From: Chitinophagaceae bacterium UBA3961
Lineage (GTDB): Bacteria > Bacteroidota > Bacteroidia > Chitinophagales > Chitinophagaceae
DNA length: 16,626 nt
Assembly (NCBI GenBank): GCA_002385265.1
Contig: DGDD01000016.1
Location: forward strand, 1 to 16,626
Direction: 5' to 3'
The translations under genes and the position numbers were made by a program. The stretch's first letter is position 1, and every line of letters begins with the position of its first letter. Shown here piece by piece: positions 7,405 through 13,585 of the stretch. Under the pieces are notes generated by a model. It saw only the letters and a program-made list of their open reading frames with translations, had not been told where the DNA came from and did not search any database.

Positions 7405-7992
7405 TTATAAATGAGATGCAATATAATTACGTGAAAGGCTTTCCACTTCCGGAATAAACTCCTCATAATAGCCTTTTAACTGCTCGTAATGCAATTTGAA
7501 TATGTTAAAAGCTGTGTTCGACTCAGTTATATATTTCGCTCTGCGAACCAACCCTGCAAAACTATTTGCGATACCCCAGGTACTATTATAATGATAAAGC
7601 CAGTTTTGTTCTTTCATGAACGGCAACATTCTTTTGAAGCGTTCGGGAAGAACTTCTTGCCTTTCTTCTAAACTTGTATACACTTCTTGCGCAAAAGCCT
7701 TTAATGTGGCATCTGGGAGCCTGGTTTCGTCTTTTGCAAGAAAGTGATCGTAAACAATGTCGATAAAGGCCCCACTATAAAGTCGATAATCTTCTCTAAA
7801 AAGTTGTTTTGCTTCGGAAGTGACTTTGTGCGAATCGGTAAACTCATCGATCAACCGATGCAAGCGTATTCCAACCTGAATATCAGCGGGCAAGTCATAT
7901 TGTTTGTTTCCCTTGATAAAATCACTGGTCATATTACCAATGAGAATACCCGAATGATGAAACGATAGATATGCGTGCGCCAAATAGTTCAT
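7405..7992 (-). CDS. Acyl carrier protein phosphodiesterase-like protein (AcpH family)
   Basis: A 195-residue cytoplasmic protein of the ACP phosphodiesterase (AcpH) family, metal-dependent HD-like hydrolases that can remove the 4'-phosphopantetheine arm from acyl carrier protein. Family marks: MNYLAHAYLS (1-10), GNMTSDFIKG (19-28, Asp24), GIRLHRLIDEFTDSH (41-55) and GAFIDIVYDHFLAKD (74-88, with Asp78, Asp82 and His83). The remaining helices and the NSTWGIANSFAGLVRRAKY block are typical. The length agrees with AcpH of enterobacteria. The assignment to the family is secure, while the physiological substrate in Bacteroidota is inferred only by homology. It is the first gene of a possible minus-strand pair with DUF2911. 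A -7-like box is visible 38 bases upstream. The stop codon lies inside a 16-bp palindrome. Confidence 0.86.
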   Translation of the reverse strand: MNYLAHAYLSFHHSGILIGNMTSDFIKGNKQYDLPADIQVGIRLHRLIDEFTDSHKVTSEAKQLFREDYRLYSGAFIDIVYDHFLAKDETRLPDATLKAFAQEVYTSLEERQEVLPERFKRMLPFMKEQNWLYHYNSTWGIANSFAGLVRRAKYITESNTAFNIFKLHYEQLKGYYEEFIPEVESLSRNYIASHL

Positions 7993-8029
7993 AAATGGAA
8001 GTTACAACATTGCTTTTGTTCGTATTGCT

Positions 8030-8037
8030 CAAATTTA
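8030..8037 (-). promoter_or_regulatory. TAnnTTTG -7 box upstream of the AcpH-like gene
   Basis: On the minus strand TAAATTTG fits the Bacteroidota -7 consensus 37 bases before the ATG at 7992, giving a leader of about 30 nt. No TTG is found at the usual -33 spacing. Confidence 0.4.
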
Positions 8038-8169
8038 AAATTATGTGCAATACATTCTAATGTGAGTAAGGATCATTTTCTTAAAAGCGTGTTTTAAAAC
8101 AAGAAAAATTCAAAATTGGTTAGTAGGCTTCCTATCGGTTAAGTGGGTAGTTTTTCTTTTGTACTATTA

Positions 8170-8229
8170 CTTAACGTTCACTTAACAGCGCATTAGCAAT
8201 TTGTTAAGACTCTCTTCAAAACTTTGCGG
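8170..8229 (+). promoter_or_regulatory. Shared upstream module with tandem TTAAC repeats (PepSY-like gene 2)
   Basis: CTTAAC at 8170-8175 and again at 8181-8186 (11-base period), GCAATTTGTT at 8196-8205, TTCAAA at 8215-8220 and CTTTGCGG at 8222-8229. Every block lies at the same distance from the first repeat as in the module at 4089-4149, apart from a one-base shift in the last. The TTTG at 8200-8203 and AAACTTTG at 8219-8226 could serve as -33 and -7 elements, although the 15-base gap is short. The transcript leader would be about 190 nt. A response-regulator site is the likely meaning of the repeats (inference). Confidence 0.5.
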
Positions 8230-8327
8230 GCATTGAATTATAGCCGACTGTAGTAAAGTATCGATACGCTTACTCTTGTTTTATATCCCTCATTTCATCG
8301 CTGAATTCAACAATTCATTTTAAAATA

Positions 8328-8411
8328 ATGCAACCCGCTGTAACAAAAGTTTCCAGTGCACGTCATATTGATGTGACACGATTTGAGTATCACTTATTAA
8401 AAACACTATAA
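8328..8411 (+). other. Possible 27-aa leader ORF upstream of PepSY-like gene 2
   Basis: An ATG at 8328 opens 27 codons ending in TAA at 8409-8411, 11 bases before the start of the next gene and in another frame. It is preceded by an A/T-rich stretch like that of other starts here. The peptide is mixed and basic, with no signal peptide and no amino-acid run that would suggest classical attenuation. No equivalent ORF exists in the leader of PepSY-like gene 1. It may be chance. Confidence 0.25.
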
Positions 8412-8422
8412 ATAAATTAACC

Positions 8423-8872
8423 ATGAAAAAAGTAATCTTAACCGCGATTTTATTCGCAACTGTATTCACTAGTTCTGTATTTGCAACTGAATCCTATTCA
8501 GTAAGTAAGAAAGTACAAAAATCTTTTGAGCAAACTTTTGTTAATGCAAAATCTGTTGCGTGGGAAAAAGTAAGTGCTGAAGGTATCTATCATGCTTCTT
8601 TCATCATGGATCAACAAGAGTACCATGCTTACTTCAGTGCAGACGGCGAATTGGTTGCAACAGGCCGCAGCATCAGCACCTCTTCTTTGCCAATCATTGT
8701 AAGTCAATCACTTGGAGAACGTTTCGGTTCTTTTGCTTACAAGTCTGCAATTGAGTTATTGAAGGACGGAAGTACGAGCTACATCGTTTCTTTGGAAACA
8801 ACGAAGCACAACTTAAGTGTTCAAGTGCATTCAGATGGAGATGTTAATATTGTTAAAAAAGAAAAAAAATAA
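8423..8872 (+). CDS. Secreted PepSY-like protein 2
   Basis: A 149-residue exported protein with signal peptide 1-22 (MKKV, long hydrophobic core, SVFA cleavage site before TESYS). The mature part has the same outline as the protein at 4319: QKSFEQTFVNAKSVAWEK, a strand pair (YHASFIM, EYHAYFSADGELVATGR), the SSLP turn before a helix ending in ERFG, and YIVSLETTKHNLSVQVHSDGD near the end. This fits the Bacteroidota PepSY-like / beta-lactamase-inhibitor-like family, probably periplasmic and of unknown activity. The tail is very basic (VKKEKK). It is the first of two tandem genes; the second starts 78 bases after its stop and there is no terminator between them, so co-transcription from the TTAAC-repeat module is likely. 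Confidence 0.82.
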   Translation: MKKVILTAILFATVFTSSVFATESYSVSKKVQKSFEQTFVNAKSVAWEKVSAEGIYHASFIMDQQEYHAYFSADGELVATGRSISTSSLPIIVSQSLGERFGSFAYKSAIELLKDGSTSYIVSLETTKHNLSVQVHSDGDVNIVKKEKK

Positions 8873-8950
8873 GCCGGGACTGTAACATTTTAATTCAATG
8901 CTCGTCCTATTATCGGAATCCTTTTAAAGAATAAAAAATACCTAAATAAA

Positions 8951-9400
8951 ATGAAACGTTTATTACAAGTTGCACTAATGGTTACCATGTTTGTAACAAG
9001 TGCATTCGCTAACAACACTGATAAAGTAAATCAGAAATTGAATCAATCCCTTACACGTGATTTTGCAAATGCAAAAGATGTAAAGTGGGAGCAATCAAAA
9101 GAATTTTCAAAAGCAACTTTCACTTTGAACGGACAAGTATTGTTCGCTTTCTATAACGCAGAAGGAGAGTTGATGGCTACTACTCGTAACATTGTATCGG
9201 GTCAATTGCCAATCAACTTGCAAACAGAATTGAAGAAAGAGTACGGTACAATGTGGATCACTGATTTGTTCGAAATGGCAGCCAATAATGTTACTACTTA
9301 CTATGTAACGCTTGAGTGTGCTGATTACACAATCGTTTTGAAATCAGATGATGCAAGCAGTTGGTCTGTTTATAAAAAAGACAAAAAGTTCGCAGAATAA
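8951..9400 (+). CDS. Secreted PepSY-like protein 3
   Basis: A 149-residue exported protein, the same length as its upstream neighbour, with signal peptide 1-21 (MKR, hydrophobic core, SAFA site before NNTDK). Matching blocks are TRDFANAKDVKWEQ, KATFTLNGQVLFAFYNAEG (strand pair), ELMATTRN, a QLP turn before a helix ending in KKEYG, and TTYYVTLECADYTIVLKSDD. It is therefore a PepSY-like paralogue, probably from a tandem duplication, though the two have diverged strongly. Its residue pattern FANAKDVKWE is closer to the FVNAKSVAWE of gene 2 than to the FSKAQQVKWE of gene 1. Function unknown, location probably periplasm. It is followed after 36 bases by a strong intrinsic terminator, which marks the end of the transcription unit. 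Confidence 0.82.
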   Translation: MKRLLQVALMVTMFVTSAFANNTDKVNQKLNQSLTRDFANAKDVKWEQSKEFSKATFTLNGQVLFAFYNAEGELMATTRNIVSGQLPINLQTELKKEYGTMWITDLFEMAANNVTTYYVTLECADYTIVLKSDDASSWSVYKKDKKFAE

Positions 9401-9436
9401 AAGAGTGTTTTCTCAAGTTGGTTTTAGTTGGAAAGT

Positions 9437-9473
9437 AAGCCTTCGTGTTAATAGCACGGAGGTTTATTGTTTT
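9437..9473 (+). terminator. Intrinsic terminator after the PepSY-like pair
   Basis: An 11-bp stem (AAGCCTTCGTG / CACGGAGGTTT, with two G-T wobbles) with a 7-base loop is followed by a T-rich stretch (TTTATTGTTTT). It stands 36 bases after the stop of PepSY-like gene 3. Confidence 0.75.
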
Positions 9474-9490
9474 GAGAGGGAACAGCCGGA

Positions 9491-10190
9491 ACGCAAAGGA
9501 ATGGTGGTTGGAGGTTGTAGAGTGTTTTGTGAATTTAAGTTTTTTGCAGCTCGAAATTCGAAGACGCTGTACTTAAGTACGCAAAGGCCGCTTCGCGGGG
9601 AATACAGAAACACGGGGGCTCGGAGGCACGGAGGTGAACTGGTTTCGGTGGAAGAATGGATTTGACGCTGCGATTCAAAATGAAACTTTGCGACACCTTC
9701 GCGGACTTTGCGCACGTTGCGGTGAATGTATTTTTAAACGCAAAGGTTTTGGGGTTGAAGGTTGGAGAGTTTGTGGTTAGTTAAGTTTTAGATAGTTCGA
9801 TATTTGAAGAGTCGTTTCCTTAAGAACGCAAAGGCCGCTTCGCGGGGAATACAGAACCACGGGGGCTCGGAGGCACGGAGGGTATCTGCCCTGGGCGCAA
9901 GAATGGATTTGACGCTGCGATTCAAAATGATACTTTGCGACACCTTCGCGGACTTTGCGCACGTTGCGGTGAATGTATTTTTAAACGCAAAGGTTTTGAG
10001 GTTGGAGGTTGGAGTGGTTGTGGTTGCTTTAAGTTTTTGGCTACTTGAAATTCGTAGAGTCGTTTACTTAAGAACGCAAAGGCCGCTGCGCGGGGCAATA
10101 CAGAACCACGGGGGCTCGGAGGTTATCTGGCTTCATCGGAAGAATGGATTTGCCGCTGCGATTCCGCTGCGATCGCTGCGCCGCTGCGGT
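9491..10190. repeat. 247-bp tandem direct repeat, about 2.8 copies
   Basis: Copy A starts at 9491, copy B at 9738 and copy C at 9985, each with ACGCAAAGG; the spacing is 247 bases both times. The inner mark ACGCAAAGGCCGC recurs at 9579, 9826 and 10074. From 9654 to 9751 copies A and B differ at a single position, so the duplication is recent, while the first 80 or so bases of each copy are more divergent. Copy C is truncated and altered after about 10120. Open frames within the repeat, on both strands, give low-complexity peptides of the 'PPCLRAPV-LYSPRSGLCVLK' kind that are commonly mispredicted in Bacteroidota repeats. It looks like a non-coding dispersed repeat family; no transposase is present. 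Confidence 0.85.
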
Positions 10191-10378
10191 AAAAAAACTC
10201 GCGACTGCTGAACTCGAAACATCTAAACCTTTGTGTTAAAATGGTACTCTCCTCCTAACCGCCCCCTTTTATTGCTCTTAATTCTCAATTATTAATTAAT
10301 TTTGCGTCTTTCCCGCAGCGTCTCAATGCACCCGATGTGAATTGATCTGAAGGCGGATCACTTTATAATTGGAAATCA
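10191..10378 (+). other. Intergenic leader region before the deoxyhypusine-synthase-like gene
   Basis: After the repeat block ends, about 188 bases hold the promoter at 10272-10304 and an AT-rich stretch with AATTCTCAA (10280-10288), the same word found twice at 14187-14211. The untranslated leader (about 10311-10378) shows no hairpin that I can support. Confidence 0.4.
10272..10304 (+). promoter_or_regulatory. Bacteroidota-type promoter of the deoxyhypusine-synthase-like gene
   Basis: TTG at 10272-10274 and TAATTTTG at 10297-10304 with 22 bases between them fit the -33/-7 arrangement, slightly long in spacing. The leader would be about 68 nt to the ATG at 10379. The box ends in TTTGCG, like other strong-looking boxes in this clade. 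Confidence 0.5.
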
Positions 10379-11353
10379 ATGAACAAAGGTCCTGTTTCAA
10401 ATTTTATTCAACACCATTACCGCCATTTTAATGCTGCAGCTTTAATGGATGCTGCCAAAGGGTACGAGCAACATTTATTAGAAGGCGGAAAAATGATGAT
10501 CACACTTGCAGGTGCCATGAGTACCGCTGAATTAGGTATTTCGTTGGCGGAAATGATTCGTCAAGGTAAAGTTGACATCATCAGTTGTACCGGTGCCAAT
10601 CTGGAAGAAGATGTTATGAACCTGGTAGCACACTCTCACTACAAACGCGTTCCTAATTACCGCGATTTAACTCCTCAGGAAGAGTGGGATCTTCTGGAGA
10701 ATCATTACAACCGCGTTACCGATACCTGTATCCCCGAAGAAGAAGCTTTCCGTCGTTTGCAAAAACACCTGGTAAAACAATGGAAAGATGCAGAAGCAAA
10801 AGGGGAACGTTATTTCCCTCATGAATTTTTATACAAAACCGTTCTCAGTGGCGAGTTGGAACAATACTATGAAATTGACCCTAAAGACAGTTGGATCGTA
10901 GCCGCTGCTCAAAAGAACATTCCTATTGTTGTTCCGGGTTGGGAAGATAGCACCACAGGTAACATCTTCGCGAGCTACGTAATCAAAAATGAATTGAAAG
11001 CTACCACAGTAAAAAGTGGTATTGAATACATGGTTTGGTTGGCCGACTGGTACCGTCAAAACTCTGGAGGTAAGGGCGTTGGCTTCTTCCAAATTGGTGG
11101 TGGTATTGCAGGTGATTTCCCTATTTGTGTAGTTCCCATGATGTACCAAGATCTGGAATGGCACGATGTTCCTTTCTGGAGTTATTTCTGCCAAATCAGT
11201 GATTCTACAACCTCTTATGGTTCTTATTCAGGCGCAGTTCCTAACGAAAAAATCACTTGGGGTAAACTCGATATCACGACGCCAAAATTCATCGTAGAGA
11301 GTGATGCAACCATCGTTGCCCCTTTGATGTTCGCATGGATTCTAGGTTGGTAA
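10379..11353 (+). CDS. Deoxyhypusine synthase-like protein (no classical catalytic Lys)
   Basis: A 324-residue cytoplasmic protein of the deoxyhypusine synthase family. In eukaryotes and archaea that enzyme moves the aminobutyl group of spermidine to a lysine of eIF5A/aIF5A; bacteria lack that target, and bacterial members are thought to act in polyamine metabolism (for example homospermidine-synthase-like) or remain uncharacterised. Visible marks: MITLAGAMSTAELG (40-53), SCTGANLEEDVMN (69-81, dinucleotide-binding region), IPIVVPGWEDSTTGN (181-195), GFFQIGGGIAGDFPI (235-249), DSTTSYGSYSGA (275-286) and WGKL (294-297). In the human enzyme the segment after GGG is VVKHHI, with the catalytic Lys329; here it is IAGDFP, so Gly245 takes that place. 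From memory this is shared by Bacteroidota homologues, so the true reaction probably differs. The gene has its own promoter and is followed after 33 bases by the LTA-synthase-like gene. Confidence 0.87.
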   Translation: MNKGPVSNFIQHHYRHFNAAALMDAAKGYEQHLLEGGKMMITLAGAMSTAELGISLAEMIRQGKVDIISCTGANLEEDVMNLVAHSHYKRVPNYRDLTPQEEWDLLENHYNRVTDTCIPEEEAFRRLQKHLVKQWKDAEAKGERYFPHEFLYKTVLSGELEQYYEIDPKDSWIVAAAQKNIPIVVPGWEDSTTGNIFASYVIKNELKATTVKSGIEYMVWLADWYRQNSGGKGVGFFQIGGGIAGDFPICVVPMMYQDLEWHDVPFWSYFCQISDSTTSYGSYSGAVPNEKITWGKLDITTPKFIVESDATIVAPLMFAWILGW

Positions 11354-11386
11354 TCGATCGAATTATTACATTAATAAAGTTTCTAT

Positions 11387-13501
11387 ATGGCAATTTTGTC
11401 GCCTTTTAAGCTTTTAAGCAAAAAAAACAGGTTCACGCCTGTTTTTTTGCTGTTAGCCATTGTTGTAAGCATCTCATTTCTTACTCGATTGGCCCTTCTT
11501 ATTAAAACAGGTTCAGGTTTCGAGTTCTCAATTAGCAACCTACTCGGGGTATTTTTTATTGGTTTAGGATATGACTTGGCTGTAGCTTCTTATATCATCA
11601 TACCAATGGTATTGTACCTCTGGTTTATGGACGATATAGCGTATACTAATCCGCGTTATACAATTATTGCATCAATTCTTACCGCATTTGTGCTGGTACT
11701 CTTATTCTCCGACTTAATTCCCAAAGACTACAACGCCGATCTTCGCAAAGGAGCAATTGGATATGTAGTGTTCCGTCTCTTGGTTTTTGTATGGATGAAA
11801 TTTAAGTCAACTGAATTCAGAGTGAAATGGCGTTTGGGAGTGCTTACATTCGATTTTATCTTCTTAAGCTTCTTACTCATCTTTAACGCGATCTCTGAAT
11901 GGTTTTTCTGGGACGAATTCAGCAATCGATACAATTTCATTGCAGTAGACTATTTGGTATATACCAATGAAGTATTGGGAAACATTAAAGAAAGCTATCC
12001 GGTTGAATGGATCATTGCAGCAGTATTGCTGATAGCCGTTGGCCTTACTATTTGGATTCGCCCTCAATTGAGAGCTGCACTTCAAGCAGAAACTCCCTCT
12101 TTCCTTAAGAGAACATCGTATGCTTTAGCCTTTTTGATTGTTCCTGCCATTGTTTATTTCAGTTTAGACAATCATTGGCGAAAATTCAGCAAAAACGAAT
12201 ATGCCAATGAGTTGGCAGGAAACGGGATGTTCGAATTTGGAACCGCTTTCTGGAACAATGAATTAGACTTCTTCAAGTTTTACAAAGCACTACCCGATAA
12301 AGAAGCGTTTGAGATCATTCGCCAACAACTAGCATTACCTAATGCAAAATTTGTAAGCAATGATCCCTTCAATTTAGAGCGAGACATAACTTATTCGGAG
12401 CCTGAACAGAAAATGAATGTGGTACTTATTAGTGTAGAAAGTTTAAGTGCCGATTTCATGGAAGCGTTTGGAAGTACAAAAAACATCACGCCTTTTCTCG
12501 ATTCTCTTTCAAAGGAAAGTTTGTTTTTTACCAATTTGTATGCTTCGGGTACTCGCACCGTGCGTGGCTTGGAGGCGCTCTCACTGGCTATCCCGCCTAC
12601 ACCCGGACAAAGCATCGTAAAGCGCCCGGATAATGGTAATTTATTTACAATTGGTTCTGTATTAGCATCAAAAGGATACATCACGCAGTACATGTATGGA
12701 GGATACAGCTACTTCGATAATATGGGAACCTTCTTTGGCGGAAACGGTTATCAAGTAATTGATAGAACGGCAATAGACCCTGCCAAAATTCATTTTGCCA
12801 ATATTTGGGGTGTTGCCGATGAAGACATGTTCGATAAAGCAATTGAGCAATTAGATCAAAACCATCAATCGGGTAAACCCTTTTTCACTCATATTATGAC
12901 TGTGAGTAATCATCGTCCTTTTACTTATCCGGCCAACCGTATTGATATTGCACCTGAAAAACAAATGCGCGAAGGAGCGGTAAAATATACAGACTACTCA
13001 ATTGGTAAATTCATTCGCGATGCCAAACAAAAACCTTGGTTTAACAATACCTTGTTTGTTATTGTATCGGATCATTGCGCCGGAAGCGCCGGCAGTGTTG
13101 CACTCCCTGTAACCGGTTATCACATACCATTGATCTTTTATTGTCCTTCCAAATTGAAACCCGCTAAGTTTGAACGCCTCACGGCTCAAATCGACATAGC
13201 CCCCTCAATTCTAGGCTTTATGAAAATGAGCTATCGATCCAAGTTCTTAGGACGCGATCAGTTTTCGGCTCCCGAAGGGGCTGAACGGGCATTTATTAGT
13301 ACCTATCAAGGATTGGGGTATTTGAGGGACGGAAAGCTGGTAATTCAGTCGCCGGTAAAAAATATCAAAGAATTTAAGCCCGATTTTTCGACAGGTAAGG
13401 CAGAACAATCGCCCCTCACCGATAGTCTTGTAAAACAAGCAGTTGCGTATTATCAAGTGGCCAGTTGGCTATTGAAAAATAAACGCTATGGCTCCAAATA
13501 G
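11387..13501 (+). CDS. LTA synthase family membrane sulfatase/phosphotransferase
   Basis: A 704-residue inner-membrane protein of the LtaS/MdoB (phosphoglycerol or phosphoethanolamine transferase) branch of the alkaline-phosphatase/sulfatase superfamily. The N-terminal third has about five membrane segments (about 17-39, 50-80, 92-110, 153-170, 205-224, with another hydrophobic stretch at 245-260). The catalytic domain, which faces the periplasm, starts near 343: MNVVLISVESLS (Glu351, metal), NLYASGTRTVRGLEAL (Thr391 is the likely nucleophile), WGVADEDMFD (474-483), SNHRPF (His509) and VIVSDHCAG (558-566, Asp562/His563). All metal ligands and the nucleophile appear present, so it should be active. 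Gram-negative Bacteroidota have no lipoteichoic acid; the substrate is likely a periplasmic glycan or a lipid headgroup. A terminator-shaped hairpin lies in its first codons (see 11418-11450). The 33-base spacing suggests co-transcription with the upstream gene. Confidence 0.88.
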   Translation: MAILSPFKLLSKKNRFTPVFLLLAIVVSISFLTRLALLIKTGSGFEFSISNLLGVFFIGLGYDLAVASYIIIPMVLYLWFMDDIAYTNPRYTIIASILTAFVLVLLFSDLIPKDYNADLRKGAIGYVVFRLLVFVWMKFKSTEFRVKWRLGVLTFDFIFLSFLLIFNAISEWFFWDEFSNRYNFIAVDYLVYTNEVLGNIKESYPVEWIIAAVLLIAVGLTIWIRPQLRAALQAETPSFLKRTSYALAFLIVPAIVYFSLDNHWRKFSKNEYANELAGNGMFEFGTAFWNNELDFFKFYKALPDKEAFEIIRQQLALPNAKFVSNDPFNLERDITYSEPEQKMNVVLISVESLSADFMEAFGSTKNITPFLDSLSKESLFFTNLYASGTRTVRGLEALSLAIPPTPGQSIVKRPDNGNLFTIGSVLASKGYITQYMYGGYSYFDNMGTFFGGNGYQVIDRTAIDPAKIHFANIWGVADEDMFDKAIEQLDQNHQSGKPFFTHIMTVSNHRPFTYPANRIDIAPEKQMREGAVKYTDYSIGKFIRDAKQKPWFNNTLFVIVSDHCAGSAGSVALPVTGYHIPLIFYCPSKLKPAKFERLTAQIDIAPSILGFMKMSYRSKFLGRDQFSAPEGAERAFISTYQGLGYLRDGKLVIQSPVKNIKEFKPDFSTGKAEQSPLTDSLVKQAVAYYQVASWLLKNKRYGSK
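11418..11450 (+). terminator. Terminator-like hairpin inside the start of the LTA-synthase-like gene
   Basis: A stem of A7 plus CAGG (11421-11431) pairs with CCTG plus T7 (11438-11448) around a 6-base loop TTCACG; flanking GC bases pair if one A is bulged. This is the shape of an intrinsic terminator with its T-tract, but it lies in codons 12-21 of the downstream coding sequence. It may end some transcripts of the deoxyhypusine-synthase-like gene and so lower expression of the following gene. Confidence 0.45.
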
Positions 13502-13585
13502 TTAAAATTTTTATAAGGGGTTGTTTAAACTCGAACGGTCAATGCGGGTCTATGTATACGTACCAGCAATTAAAAACCGTTATTT

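Larger units (their letters stand above)
7993..8422. other. 430-bp divergent intergenic region with two promoters
   Basis: This gap separates the minus-strand AcpH-like gene and the plus-strand PepSY-like gene 2. It holds the AcpH-side -7 box (8030-8037), the TTAAC-repeat module (8170-8229) and a long candidate leader (about 8233-8422) that contains a small palindrome GTATCGATAC, a 6-bp hairpin around GTCATATTGATGTGAC, and a possible 27-codon leader ORF (8328-8411). I see no RNA family that I recognise. Confidence 0.55.

Noticed and set aside
9491..10190. CRISPR array
   Set aside because: The repeat unit is 247 bases with no short repeat/unique spacer alternation, and there is no cas gene nearby.
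9348..10211. Open frames of 61-135 codons on both strands across the repeat block (9348-9665 +, 9464-9715 -, 9777-9962 -, 9804-10211 +)
   Set aside because: They are reading frames of the 247-bp repeat itself, with Arg/Pro/Ser/Cys-rich peptides that repeat with the DNA and have no domain, signal peptide or good start context. One also overlaps the end of the PepSY-like gene 3 and its terminator.
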